29,514 nt of DNA from RPQJ01 sp044226195 (GTDB lineage Bacteria > Pseudomonadota > Gammaproteobacteria > Steroidobacterales > Steroidobacteraceae): the NCBI GenBank assembly GCA_044226195.1, contig JBGAHO010000050.1, positions 1 to 29,514 on the forward strand. The letters are read 5' to 3'. Position numbers and translations under genes: made by a program. This document shows, in pieces, positions 22,038 to 29,514 of this stretch. Numbering within the stretch: position 1 is the stretch's first letter; each line of letters begins with the position of its first letter. The notes under the pieces are model-generated. The model saw only the letters and a list, made by a program, of their open reading frames with translations. It did not search any database and was not told the DNA's origin.

Positions 22038-22451
22038 TCACCTGCCGCGCTCGCGATAACCCAGCACCACGAGCACGCAACTGCCGTCCGCGATGACGTT
22101 GATGCCGGCACGGCGACAGGCCTCGACCGCGGCCTCGCTCTCCGCGCCGGGCTGCATCCAGACGTGCTCGATGCCCCTGGCGATCGCCTGCTCCACCACG
22201 CGCTCGGTGACGGCGGGCGGCGTGATGACCGACAGGCTCTTCACGTCGTCGGGCAGGTGGAGCACGTCGGGCACGCAGGCGACGCCTTCGATCTCCGCTT
22301 CCCGCGGGTTCACCGGGATCGCCCGCCGGCCGGCCTGCTGGTAGCAGCGCAGGACCTTGTTGCCGTACTTGTGCCGGCGCGATGAGGCGCCCGCCACGCC
22401 GAATGCGGGGGACGCCAGAAAGCGGTCGATCGGATCGTGGCCGACGGTCAT
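22038..22451 (-). CDS. CoA-binding protein (YccU-like, CoA_binding_2)
   Basis: A 137-residue single-domain Rossmann protein of the YccU family, related to the CoA-binding domain of succinyl-CoA synthetase and acetyl-CoA synthetase (ADP-forming). Key segments are FGVAGASSRRHKYGNKVLRCYQQAGRRAIPVNPRE, VPDVLHLPDDVKSLSVITPP, ERVVEQAIARGIEHVWMQPGAES and AGINVIADGSCVLV. No catalytic function is established for the family. The ATG at 22451 has GGAGG eight bases upstream and gives the normal length; the longer open frame upstream overlaps the glyQ promoter region and is rejected. It is divergent from glyQ. Confidence 0.9.
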   Translation of the reverse strand: MTVGHDPIDRFLASPAFGVAGASSRRHKYGNKVLRCYQQAGRRAIPVNPREAEIEGVACVPDVLHLPDDVKSLSVITPPAVTERVVEQAIARGIEHVWMQPGAESEAAVEACRRAGINVIADGSCVLVVLGYRERGR

Positions 22452-22525
22452 GGGGGTCCCTCCGCGAGCGATCCTGCCACGATCCCGAAGCGTCGTCTGC
22501 CGCATGGGGCCGGGGGTGCGTTCGC

Positions 22526-22531
22526 TATACT
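22526..22531 (+). promoter_or_regulatory. Probable -10 box of glyQS
   Basis: TATACT lies 35 bp before the glyQ ATG at 22567 in an otherwise GC-rich stretch, consistent with a -10 element. A matching -35 hexamer is not obvious. Confidence 0.5.
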
Positions 22532-22566
22532 TCGCGCCCTTGCCGCGAACCGACGCCGGACGCCCG

Positions 22567-23535
22567 ATGGCCAAAGTCTCCCCCCCGCCGAAGACCTTCC
22601 AGGACCTGATCCTGACCCTGCAGCGCTACTGGGCCGACCGCGGCTGCGCGATCCTGCAGCCCTACGACATGGAGGTGGGCGCGGGCACGTTCCACACCGC
22701 CACGTTCCTGCGCGCCGTCGGCCCGGAACCCTGGACGGCCGCCTACGTGCAGCCCTCGCGCCGTCCGACCGACGGCCGCTACGGCGACAACCCGTTCCGC
22801 CTGCAGCACTACTACCAGTACCAGGTGGTGATCAAACCCTCGCCGCCGGACTTCATCGACCTGTACCTCGGCTCGCTGCGGGCCGTGGGCATCGACCCGC
22901 TGGTGCACGACATCCGCCTCGTCGAGGACAACTGGGAGTCGCCGACGCTCGGCGCCTGGGGCCTCGGCTGGGAGATCTGGCTGAACGGCATGGAGGTCAC
23001 CCAGTTCACCTACTTCCAGCAGGTGGGCGGCCTCGACTGCCGGCCGGTGATGGGCGAGATCACCTACGGCCTCGAGCGCCTCGCGATGTACCTGCAGGGC
23101 GTCGAGAGCGTGTTCGACCTGGTGTGGACGGACGGCCCGCTCGGCCGCATGACCTACGGCGACGTGTACCACCAGAACGAGGTGGAGCAGTCGAAGTACA
23201 ACTTCGAACTCGCGGACGTCGACGAACTGTTCCGGCAGTTCGACGCCCATGAGAAAGAGTGCCTGCGGATGCTCGAGGCGAAGCTCGCGCTGCCCGCCTA
23301 CGAGCGCATGCTCAAGACCTCGCACACCTTCAACCTGCTCGACGCGCGCAAGGCCATCTCGGTGACCGAGCGCCAGCGCTACATCCTGCGCGTGCGCACG
23401 CTCGCGCGCGGTGTGGCCGAAGCGTACTACGCGAGTCGCGAGGCACTGGGTTTCCCGATGCTGGACAGGACTGCGGTCCCCCACGTCGACGCTCCGCTGC
23501 CGGAGAAAGGCCTGACCACGGGAGGCCTGGCATGA
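22567..23535 (+). CDS. glyQ: Glycyl-tRNA synthetase alpha subunit
   Basis: GlyQ is the catalytic half of the bacterial alpha2beta2 glycyl-tRNA synthetase, charging tRNA-Gly with glycine. The 322 residues carry the class II signatures: TFQDLILTLQRYWADRGC at the N-terminus, YVQPSRRPTDGRYGDNPFRLQHYYQYQVVIKPSP, EDNWESPTLGAWGLGWEIWLNGMEVTQFTYFQQ and GEITYGLERLAMYLQG (motif 3). The ATG at 22567 gives the family start, although its ribosome site is weak. The stop overlaps the glyS start as ATGA, which would keep the two subunits in step. Confidence 0.98.
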   Translation: MAKVSPPPKTFQDLILTLQRYWADRGCAILQPYDMEVGAGTFHTATFLRAVGPEPWTAAYVQPSRRPTDGRYGDNPFRLQHYYQYQVVIKPSPPDFIDLYLGSLRAVGIDPLVHDIRLVEDNWESPTLGAWGLGWEIWLNGMEVTQFTYFQQVGGLDCRPVMGEITYGLERLAMYLQGVESVFDLVWTDGPLGRMTYGDVYHQNEVEQSKYNFELADVDELFRQFDAHEKECLRMLEAKLALPAYERMLKTSHTFNLLDARKAISVTERQRYILRVRTLARGVAEAYYASREALGFPMLDRTAVPHVDAPLPEKGLTTGGLA

Positions 23536-25661
23536 GCACCTCCCGCGATTTCCTGGTCGAGATCGGCACCGAGGAACTGCCGCCGAAGTCGCTGCTCACG
23601 CTGGCCGCGGCGTTCGCCGACGGCATCGCCAAGGGCCTCGCCGACGCGGGCCTCACGCACAAGGGCGTCGAGCATTTCGCCACGCCCCGGCGCCTCGCGG
23701 TGCGCGTGCGCAGGCTGATCGAGCAGCAGCCCGACCGGCCGATCGAGAAGCGCGGTCCGCCGCTCAAGGCGGCCTTCGATGCGCAGGGCGCGCCCACGCA
23801 GGCCGCCATTGCCTTTGCGAAGGGCTGTGGCGTGGAAGTCGCGGCGCTCGAGAAGCTCGAGACGCCGAAGGGAGCCTGGCTCGTCTACCGCGGCACCGAA
23901 TCGGGTGCGCAGACGCTCGGCCTGCTGCCGGGCATCGTGCAGGCCTCGCTCGATGCGCTGCCGATCGCCAAGCGCATGCGCTGGGGCGACGGCGACGCGC
24001 AGTTCGTGCGGCCGGTGCACTGGGTGGTGATGCTGTTCGGCAGCGAGGTCGTCGACGCCACCGTGCTCGGCGTGCCGGCCTCGAACATCACCTATGGGCA
24101 CCGCTTCATGGCGCCGCGCGGCATCAAGGTCGCGACGCCGTCCGCCTACGTCAAGGCGCTGCACCAGCGCGGCAAGGTGCTGGTCGACATCCACGACCGG
24201 CGTGAAGCGATCCGCCAGGGCGTTGCCGCCGCGGCCCAGCGGCTCGGCGGCACGGCCGTGATCCACGAGGCGCTGCTCGACGAGGTGACTGCACTGGTCG
24301 AGTGGCCGGTGCCGCTCGCCGGCCGCTTCGACGTCCGCTTCCTCGAGCTGCCGCCCGAGGTGCCGATCGCCACGATGCAGGACCACCAGCGCTACTTCCC
24401 GGTCCGCGATGCCGACGGCGCGCTGATGCCGTGGTTCGTCACCGTGTCGAACATCGAGAGCCGCGACCCGGCCCAGGTGGTCGCAGGCAACGAGCGCGTG
24501 GTGCGTCCGCGCCTCTCCGACGCCGATTTCTTCTGGACCACGGACCGCAGGCAGCGGCTCGACGCGCGCGCGGAGGCGCTGCGCAAGGTGATGTTCCAGG
24601 CGCAGCTCGGCTCGCTGCACGACAAGACCGAGCGCGTGCGCCGTCTCGCGGTCGCGATCGCGCAGTCGATCGGGGGTGACGCGCGGCTGGCGGACCGCGC
24701 GGCCCAGCTGTCGAAGTGCGACCTCATCACGACCATGGTCGGCGAGTTCCCCGAGCTGCAGGGCCTGATGGGTCGCTACTACGCGCAGCACGACGGCGAG
24801 CCGACCGAGGTCTGTGAGGCGCAGCAGGAACAGTACCTGCCGCGCTTCGCGGGCGACACGCTGCCCGAGACGCGCACCGGCATGGCGGTTTCCATCGCCG
24901 ACAAGCTCGACACCGTGGCCGGCATCTTCGCGATCGGCCAGAAGCCGTCGGGCACCCGCGATCCATTCGGTCTGCGTCGCGCCGCGCTCGGCCTGCTGCG
25001 CATCGCCATCGAGCGCCGGCTGGACCTCGATTTCCGCGCGCTCATCGCCGTGGCGGTGCGTGGCGCCGCAGCGGACATCGCCCGTGTGGCCGCGGAGCGC
25101 GGCCAGGCGGCGCCTGCGGTCGACGCCGCGAAGCTCGACGACGAGGTCTACGAGTACGTCTTCGACCGTCTGCGCGCCTATTACCTCGAGGGCAACCCGG
25201 GCTTCGGCGTGACCACCGAGATGTTCGACGCCGTGTTCGCGACGCGGCCGGGCTCGCCGCTCGATTTCGATGCGAAGCTGCGCGCGCTCGGCGAGTTCCT
25301 CGCGCTGCCGGATGCCGCGAGTCTCGCGGCCGCCAACAAGCGCATCGCCAACATCCTGCGCAAGGCCACCGAGCCGGTGCGCGAGTCGATCGATGCGGAC
25401 CTGCTGCGCGATCCGGCCGAGCAGGTGCTCGGCGAACAGGTCACGGCGATGGCACGGCAGGTCGAGCCGAAATTCGCCGCGCGCGAGTACACTCAGGCCC
25501 TGCGGCAGCTCGCGGCGCTGCGGCCGGCGGTCGATCGCTTCTTCGACGACGTCATGGTGATGGCCGAGGACCCGGCGCTGCGCGGCAACCGCCTCGCGCT
25601 GCTGAAGCGCCTGCAGGGGCTCTTCATGCGCGTGGCCGATCTCTCGCGCCTGCCGGGCTGA
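23532..25661 (+). CDS. glyS: Glycyl-tRNA synthetase beta subunit
   Basis: GlyS supplies tRNA recognition in the alpha2beta2 glycyl-tRNA synthetase. The 709 residues have the usual length and begin with DFLVEIGTEELPPKSL, the family hallmark. Other signatures are FATPRRLAVRVRRL, KRMRWGDGDAQFVRPVHWVVMLF, TYGHRFMAPRG, LPPEVPIATMQDHQRYFPV, ERVVRPRLSDADFFWTTDR, IADKLDTVAGIFAIGQKPSGTRDPFGLRRAALGLLRI (HD-like centre) and a C-terminal anticodon-binding-like helical part. It starts in the glyQ stop codon and is followed nine bases later by the acyltransferase gene, so the three are probably one operon. Confidence 0.98.
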   Translation: MSTSRDFLVEIGTEELPPKSLLTLAAAFADGIAKGLADAGLTHKGVEHFATPRRLAVRVRRLIEQQPDRPIEKRGPPLKAAFDAQGAPTQAAIAFAKGCGVEVAALEKLETPKGAWLVYRGTESGAQTLGLLPGIVQASLDALPIAKRMRWGDGDAQFVRPVHWVVMLFGSEVVDATVLGVPASNITYGHRFMAPRGIKVATPSAYVKALHQRGKVLVDIHDRREAIRQGVAAAAQRLGGTAVIHEALLDEVTALVEWPVPLAGRFDVRFLELPPEVPIATMQDHQRYFPVRDADGALMPWFVTVSNIESRDPAQVVAGNERVVRPRLSDADFFWTTDRRQRLDARAEALRKVMFQAQLGSLHDKTERVRRLAVAIAQSIGGDARLADRAAQLSKCDLITTMVGEFPELQGLMGRYYAQHDGEPTEVCEAQQEQYLPRFAGDTLPETRTGMAVSIADKLDTVAGIFAIGQKPSGTRDPFGLRRAALGLLRIAIERRLDLDFRALIAVAVRGAAADIARVAAERGQAAPAVDAAKLDDEVYEYVFDRLRAYYLEGNPGFGVTTEMFDAVFATRPGSPLDFDAKLRALGEFLALPDAASLAAANKRIANILRKATEPVRESIDADLLRDPAEQVLGEQVTAMARQVEPKFAAREYTQALRQLAALRPAVDRFFDDVMVMAEDPALRGNRLALLKRLQGLFMRVADLSRLPG

Positions 25662-25669
25662 GGGCACGG

Positions 25670-26407
25670 ATGCAGTACGTCCGCTCGCTGGTCTACTTCG
25701 TGCTGTTCATTGCGACCACCGCGGTGTTCGGCGTGATCGTGCTCTGCTCGGCCGTCCTGCCGCTCACGATCCACCAGCGCTACGTGATCCCGCGCACCTG
25801 GGGCCTGTTCCTCACGCGGCTCGCCGGCGTCGTCTGCGGCCTGACCTATACCGTCGAAGGCCGGGAGAACCTGCCGAAGGAGCCGTTCGTCTCGCTCTGG
25901 AAGCACTCCTCGACCTGGGACACCTTCGCCCAGATGTTCGTGGTGCCGCCGGCTTCGTGGCTGCTGAAGCGCGAGGTGGTGTGGATCCCGATCGTCGGCT
26001 GGGCCGTCGCCACCTACAAGCCGATCGCCATCAACCGCAGTGCCGGGCACTCGGCGGTGAACCAGGTGGTCGCGCAGGGCAAGGAGCGGCTCAAGGCGGG
26101 CATGGGCGTCATCGTCTATCCGGAAGGCACGCGCGTCGCCCCCGGCCAGACGCGCAAGTACGGCATCAGCGGCGCGCTGCTCGCGACCGAGGCCGGCGTG
26201 CCGGTCGTGCCGATCGCGCACAACTCCGGGTACTTCTGGCGCCGTCACAGCATGCTCAAGAAGGCGGGCACCATCCGCGTGGTCATCGGCCCGCCGATCG
26301 ACACGAAGGGACGGACCGCCCGGGAAGTGAACGAACTCGCGCAGCAGTGGATCGAGGCCAAGGTGGCCGAGATCGTCGCGCAGCCGGGCGGCCAGCCGCG
26401 CGACTGA
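25670..26407 (+). CDS. 1-acyl-sn-glycerol-3-phosphate acyltransferase (PlsC type)
   Basis: A 245-residue membrane-associated acyltransferase that would convert lysophosphatidic acid to phosphatidic acid. An N-terminal hydrophobic segment (about 5-35) anchors it. The catalytic HX4D motif is HSSTWD, then the substrate-binding VYPEGTR and a final GVPVVPIAHNSG block. These are the four conserved PlsC blocks, all intact. The ATG at 25670 has GAGGG upstream and follows the glyS stop by 8 bases. Other acyl-acceptors, such as in ornithine-lipid synthesis, cannot be excluded from sequence alone. Confidence 0.93.
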   Translation: MQYVRSLVYFVLFIATTAVFGVIVLCSAVLPLTIHQRYVIPRTWGLFLTRLAGVVCGLTYTVEGRENLPKEPFVSLWKHSSTWDTFAQMFVVPPASWLLKREVVWIPIVGWAVATYKPIAINRSAGHSAVNQVVAQGKERLKAGMGVIVYPEGTRVAPGQTRKYGISGALLATEAGVPVVPIAHNSGYFWRRHSMLKKAGTIRVVIGPPIDTKGRTAREVNELAQQWIEAKVAEIVAQPGGQPRD

Positions 26408-26453
26408 TAGACTGATGCTTCGCTCCGATGGAACACAGACCAGGGGAAGATCC

Positions 26454-26900
26454 ATGACCAAGACGCACCTGTTCCTGGCCGCCGCCGTGCTGGCCTCTGC
26501 TTCGGCTTTCGCCCAGACGCCGGCACCCGCCGCGGCGCCAGCCGCGGCACCGGCCGCTGCACCTGCGGCACCGGCGCAGAAGCTGAGCTACACCGACGAT
26601 TACCGGATCGCCGTGAATCACGACGCCAAGTCGGACGGCGACATCGTCTTCCAGGTGGTGACCAAGAAGGATGGCGAGAAACGCGAAATCACCGCGCACA
26701 TCAAGAAGGGCACCAACGAGAACGACGTCGCGCGCGCCATCAAGGCGGCCTTCAAGGAGCAGCTCGGCACCAAGGGCTACAGCATCGAGGGCGAGGACGG
26801 CGAGAACGTCATCATCGAGGGCTCGGGCGGCAAGCAGTACTCGCTGACGATGGTCAGCAATACCGTGCAGGGCGTGTCGATCAAGATCCACCACGACTGA
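26454..26900 (+). CDS. Secreted protein with Ala-Pro-rich linker, unknown function
   Basis: A 148-residue exported protein that I do not recognise. The signal peptide ends ASAFA before QTP. Residues about 21-42 are an Ala/Pro repeat (units of AAPAAAP), followed by a compact 105-residue domain rich in Lys, Asp and Gly (TDDYRIAVNHDAKSDGDIVFQVV...IKIHHD). The domain alternates charged and hydrophobic residues as in a small beta-alpha fold, and has no cysteines. The ATG at 26454 is preceded by AGGGGAAG. It follows the acyltransferase by 46 bases and is closed by a strong terminator, so it may be read through from glyQS or have its own promoter. Confidence 0.85.
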   Translation: MTKTHLFLAAAVLASASAFAQTPAPAAAPAAAPAAAPAAPAQKLSYTDDYRIAVNHDAKSDGDIVFQVVTKKDGEKREITAHIKKGTNENDVARAIKAAFKEQLGTKGYSIEGEDGENVIIEGSGGKQYSLTMVSNTVQGVSIKIHHD

Positions 26901-26929
26901 TCGATCGCGCCGCGCCGCAGAGACGACGA

Positions 26930-26963
26930 CGCCCGGTGGGCCGCGAGGTCCACCGGGCGTTTT
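26930..26963 (+). terminator. Intrinsic terminator after the secreted-protein gene
   Basis: CGCCCGGTGG (26930-26939) pairs perfectly with CCACCGGGCG (26950-26959) around a 10-base loop and is followed by TTTT. It closes the glyQ-to-secreted-protein unit ahead of the convergent mechanosensitive channel gene. Confidence 0.88.
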
Positions 26964-26975
26964 CATTCGGGCTGC

Positions 26976-27782
26976 TTACATCTGCCGGATGATCTGCGAC
27001 GGGGTCGGCGCCGGCCAGCCGGCTTCCTTGCAGGTGCGCACGATCGCCTCGTTGGTGTCGAAGTACACCTGCCAATAGTGCTGGTTCGCGGCGTATGGGC
27101 GCACCGAGATCACCGGCCCGACGAGGTTCATGTCGAGCAGGTTCACCTCGGGCGCCGGGTCGGCCTTCACGTTCGGGATCTTCGCGACGGCCGCCTTGAA
27201 GCGCTCGATCGCCTCGAGCGGATCCACGCTGCCGTTCAGCTGCGCCGTGCGCTCGACGCGACGGTGCGGCAGCGCGGTGAAGTTCTGCACGGTGTCGGCG
27301 AAGATCTTGCCGTTGCCGACCAGCGTCATGACGTTGTCCGGCGTGACGATGGTCGTGCCGAACAGGCCCAGCTCGTGCACCGTACCGACGACACCGCCGA
27401 CGCTCACGAAGTCGCCGACCTTGAACGGCCGCAGGATCAGCATGAACGCGCCGGCGGCGAAATTGCCGAGCATGCCGCTCCACGCGGCGCCGATCGCGAC
27501 GCCGGCACCGGCCAGCAGGGCGGCGAACGACGTGGTCTGGATGCCGAAGTACCCGAGGATGCCGAGCACCAGGGTGATGTTCAGCGCGACGGCGACGATC
27601 GACCCGAGATACTTCACCAGGGTCGGGTCGATGTTGTTGCGGTTGAGCGCCGCGCGCATCACGTCGATCACCCGGTGGATCAGCCAGCGGCCGATGAACC
27701 AGAAAGCGATGGCGGCAAGGATCTTGATGCCGACCTCGGTCGCGGTCGTCGTCAGGAACTGTTGTACGGCCTGCATGTCCAT
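26976..27782 (-). CDS. Small-conductance mechanosensitive channel, MscS family
   Basis: A 268-residue inner-membrane channel that opens under high membrane tension to release solutes on osmotic downshock. Three transmembrane helices (about 13-35, 58-80 and 84-112) are visible; TM3 is the Gly/Ala-rich pore helix AGAGVAIGAAWSGMLGNFAAG, followed by the beta-domain entry LILRPFKVGDFVSVGG and VHELGLFGTTI...NG. The C-terminal cytoplasmic cage follows (RVERTAQLNGSVDPLEAIERFK...). Length and layout match the basic E. coli MscS form. The ATG at 27782 has GGGAG eight bases upstream. Confidence 0.95.
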   Translation of the reverse strand: MDMQAVQQFLTTTATEVGIKILAAIAFWFIGRWLIHRVIDVMRAALNRNNIDPTLVKYLGSIVAVALNITLVLGILGYFGIQTTSFAALLAGAGVAIGAAWSGMLGNFAAGAFMLILRPFKVGDFVSVGGVVGTVHELGLFGTTIVTPDNVMTLVGNGKIFADTVQNFTALPHRRVERTAQLNGSVDPLEAIERFKAAVAKIPNVKADPAPEVNLLDMNLVGPVISVRPYAANQHYWQVYFDTNEAIVRTCKEAGWPAPTPSQIIRQM

Positions 27783-27871
27783 GGGTGATCTCCCGTCTGC
27801 GATGAATGTTCAGCCCGACGCCCACGCGCCGGGACGGCCCCCCGGGCGCGAAAGGTAAAGCAATCGGTGCA

Positions 27872-27894
27872 GCGCCACCACGGGGAGGTGGCGC
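27872..27894 (-). terminator. Stem-loop between the Crp/Fnr gene and mscS
   Basis: GCGCCACC (27872-27879) and GGTGGCGC (27887-27894) form a perfect 8-bp stem with a 7-base loop, 20 bp past the regulator stop. There is no adjacent T-run, so this is a probable but not certain terminator. Confidence 0.45.
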
Positions 27895-27913
27895 GGACGG
27901 GAAGGCGGCGGCG

Positions 27914-28720
27914 TCAGACGGCCGCGTCGAGCTCGGCGAGCAGGCGCCGGCGGCTCGGCACGCGGATCGTGCGTCCTTCGACGTCGAGCACGCCGGTCTG
28001 CGTGAGCGCGCGCAGGCTGCGGGAGAGGGTTTCCGGCTTCATCGACAGGTAGGCCGCGAGTTCCTGCCGCGACTCCGCCAGCCGCAGTTCGAGCGGGCCT
28101 TCCTCCGGCGGCAGGCGGGCCAGCAGGGCGCGCACGAGACGGCGGGTCGCGCCTTCGAAGGACAGGTGCTCGATGTCGCGGATGCGGCCGTGCAAGCGCC
28201 GGCTCATGTGGCCGAGCATGCGCAGGCAGGTGGCCGGGTTCTCGGCCAGCGTGGCGAGGTAGGTCGCGTTGTCGAAGCGCGCGAGGCGCGTGCGCACGGC
28301 GGCGACCGAGGTCAGCTGGTAGGTCACTTCCTCGAGGAACATCACCGCTTCGGCGAACACCTGGCCGGCGCTGATGATCTCGACGATCTTCTCCTCGCCG
28401 CCCCGCGAGTGCAGCGCGAGGTTCACCTGCCCTTCGAGCACGAGATAGAAGTGGTGCGCCGCCTGGCCGCGTTCGTAGAGCACCTGCCCAGGTTCGAGCT
28501 CGAGGATGCGGCCGGTGGCCCGGACCTGCGCGAGCTGCGGGTGCGACAGGTCGGCGAAGAGCAGTTGCTGGCGCAGTTCCTCGCTGCGTGGCAGGGCGTC
28601 GTCGCTGCGGCCGACCGCGCCGCGGCCGGGCACCCGCCGCAATGGAACGACCCGGTCGCGGGGGCGGGGCTCGGCAACGGCGATCGGGCCATCGACCCGC
28701 ACGGATCCGGCAACGGGCAT
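27914..28720 (-). CDS. Crp/Fnr family transcriptional regulator
   Basis: A 268-residue regulator with a cyclic-nucleotide-binding-type domain (about 50-165: LELEPGQVLYERGQAAHHFYLVLEGQVNL...IVEIISAGQVFAEAVMFL) and a C-terminal Crp-type helix-turn-helix (about 180-255: RLAESRQELAAYLSMKPETLSRSLRAL), where E-SR is the FNR-like recognition pattern. The N-terminal cysteine cluster of oxygen-sensing FNR is absent, so it resembles the Dnr/Crp types, which sense nitric oxide via haem or other ligands. The ATG at 28720 has GGAGG six bases upstream; a TTG at 28750 in the same frame is less likely. It is divergent from the MAPEG gene. Confidence 0.9.
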   Translation of the reverse strand: MPVAGSVRVDGPIAVAEPRPRDRVVPLRRVPGRGAVGRSDDALPRSEELRQQLLFADLSHPQLAQVRATGRILELEPGQVLYERGQAAHHFYLVLEGQVNLALHSRGGEEKIVEIISAGQVFAEAVMFLEEVTYQLTSVAAVRTRLARFDNATYLATLAENPATCLRMLGHMSRRLHGRIRDIEHLSFEGATRRLVRALLARLPPEEGPLELRLAESRQELAAYLSMKPETLSRSLRALTQTGVLDVEGRTIRVPSRRRLLAELDAAV

Positions 28721-28742
28721 GGGCAGCCTCCGCAACGACAGT

Positions 28743-28762
28743 GGGCGCAAGGAAGTGTGCCC
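28743..28762. promoter_or_regulatory. Imperfect palindrome upstream of the Crp/Fnr gene
   Basis: GGGCGCA and TGTGCCC face each other across AGGAAG (one mismatch). It lies 22 bp upstream of the regulator start in the divergent region with the MAPEG gene. It may be an autoregulatory site; evidence is only the symmetry. Confidence 0.25.
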
Positions 28763-28936
28763 AATGGCTTATAGAAGCTGGACCGGGCGGCTCCAATACG
28801 GATTAGTCCCATTCGCGATTCGGCGCGCGCCGCCTTGCCGACGCCTGCTATCTTCTCCGTCCAGGCGGCCAGCGACGTCGGCGAAGACCGGCAGCCGACC
28901 CGCGATCCGAGGCCACATCAGGGGAGATTTCCAGTC

Positions 28937-29371
28937 ATGCCGTTGCACAGCCCGATTTTCGGACCCGCCATCGTGCTCGTCCTGTGGTCCCTGGTCATGC
29001 TCGCCTGGCTGGCACTGACCCGCCTGCCCGCCATGTCACGAGCCGGGGTGGACCTCGGCGCGGTCGTCGGCAAGCGGGGTACGGACCTCGAGGGCGTGAT
29101 CCCCGACCGCGTCAACTGGAAGGCACACAACTACGCGCACCTGATGGAACAGCCGACGCTGTTCTACGCCACGGTGATCATCCTCGGCGTGATCGGCCAG
29201 GGTGAAGGACTCAACCTGCAGCTGGCGTGGGCCTACGTCGGGCTGCGCATCGTGCACAGCATCGTGCAGGCGACGTGGAACCGCGTGTCGGTGCGCTTCG
29301 CCATCTTCTGCCTGTCGACCGTCGCGCTGCTGGCGCTGGCGCTGCACGCGGCGATAGCGCTGTTCCACTGA
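28937..29371 (+). CDS. MAPEG family membrane protein
   Basis: A 144-residue membrane protein of the MAPEG family (membrane-associated proteins in eicosanoid and glutathione metabolism). It has four hydrophobic segments (about 5-28, 68-86, 90-108 and 120-143). Family features are the first-loop RVNWKAHNYAHLMEQPTLFYA, with the conserved N-x-x-E-x-P-like element, and the later RIVHSIVQATWNRVSVRFAIF. Bacterial members may act as glutathione transferases or peroxidases, but the activity here is unknown. The ATG at 28937 has AGGGGAG 11 bases upstream. It ends three bases before the stop of the convergent peptidase gene. Confidence 0.9.
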   Translation: MPLHSPIFGPAIVLVLWSLVMLAWLALTRLPAMSRAGVDLGAVVGKRGTDLEGVIPDRVNWKAHNYAHLMEQPTLFYATVIILGVIGQGEGLNLQLAWAYVGLRIVHSIVQATWNRVSVRFAIFCLSTVALLALALHAAIALFH

Positions 29372-29374
29372 CCT

Positions 29375-29514
29375 TCAGCGCCCGGTCTCGTAGAACCTGC
29401 GCACGTCGGCCGCCAGCTCGGCCCGGCTCTGCTTGCGCAGGTAGAACATGTGGCCACCCTGGTAGGTACGAAAGGTGAGTCGCTCCCGCGCCGATGGCGT
29501 CACCACCACCTGCT
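29375..29514 (-). CDS. C-terminal fragment of a peptidase S10 (serine carboxypeptidase-like) protein, cut by window edge
   Basis: Only the last 46 codons are inside the window; the gene begins beyond the right edge. The visible sequence reads TFRTYQGGHMFYLRKQSRAE and ends DVRRFYETGR. The GGHM motif followed by a tyrosine and a helical tail is the typical C-terminus of bacterial S10 serine carboxypeptidase-like enzymes, where the histidine is the last member of the catalytic triad. The stop is TGA at 29377-29375. The assignment rests on this short piece only. Confidence 0.7.
   Translation of the reverse strand, partial: QVVVTPSARERLTFRTYQGGHMFYLRKQSRAELAADVRRFYETGR

Noticed and set aside
23427..25667. 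Long open frame on the minus strand opposite glyS
   Set aside because: Arg/His/Leu-rich shadow of an intact glyS with no recognisable motif or ribosome site.
1..29514. CRISPR arrays, tRNA or rRNA genes, riboswitches, prophage or toxin-antitoxin genes
   Set aside because: I looked on both strands and found no repeat-spacer pattern, cloverleaf, rRNA-like stretch or related protein families.

Overview
The window is a GC-rich (roughly two thirds G+C), densely coded chromosomal segment of a gammaproteobacterium. The order glnA, DUF4124 protein, ntrB, ntrC, the alpha2beta2-type glyQ-glyS pair and the PEP-CTERM protein fit a lineage near the Xanthomonadales, Nevskiales or Steroidobacterales. That placement is inference, because no rRNA or other marker is present. 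I see no tRNA, rRNA, CRISPR array, insertion sequence or phage gene. Both ends cut genes: gpsA lacks its N-terminus on the left, and on the right only the C-terminus of a peptidase S10-like gene is present.

Positions 1-3900 carry gpsA, trmL, a two-CBS-domain protein, an orphan Hpt phosphotransfer protein, a class 1B dihydroorotate dehydrogenase without its usual PyrK partner, and a 67-codon hypothetical gene. Positions 3892-9927 form the nitrogen-control block on the minus strand: glnA, a DUF4124 protein, ntrB, ntrC and an oxidoreductase whose GTG start overlaps the ntrC stop. The glnA leader has a clear sigma-54 promoter and two upstream NtrC-like sites about 31 bp apart, so NtrC made by the locus probably activates glnA in the same way as the enteric glnAp2 promoter.

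Positions 9928-12692 encode two consecutive lipoproteins, DUF3300 and DUF2950, both of unknown function. Positions 12860-16824 hold a ThDP enzyme that matches sulfoacetaldehyde acetyltransferase (Xsc), a GNAT acetyltransferase, an atypical SDR and, convergent to them, a YeiH/COG2855 exporter. Because Xsc releases sulfite and COG2855 proteins have been proposed as sulfite exporters, this may be a small C2-sulfonate module. No phosphotransacetylase or sulfonate uptake gene is visible.

Positions 16900-19560 hold a PEP-CTERM surface protein with a textbook terminator and a TetR regulator divergent from a quinone oxidoreductase, with a 12-bp perfect palindrome between them. Positions 19567-22451 hold a lipoprotein amidohydrolase, an RDD membrane protein and a CoA-binding protein, with a short AT-rich island between the last two. 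Positions 22567-26900 run glyQ, glyS, a PlsC-type acyltransferase and a small secreted protein, ended by a strong terminator. The right end holds an MscS channel, a Crp/Fnr regulator, a MAPEG protein and the peptidase fragment.

Most of the window is ordinary housekeeping. The most unusual items are the Xsc/exporter cluster, the DUF3300-DUF2950 pair, the PyrK-less PyrDB, and genes whose promoters imply leaderless or nearly leaderless mRNAs (the DUF4124 gene, tetR and possibly pyrD).
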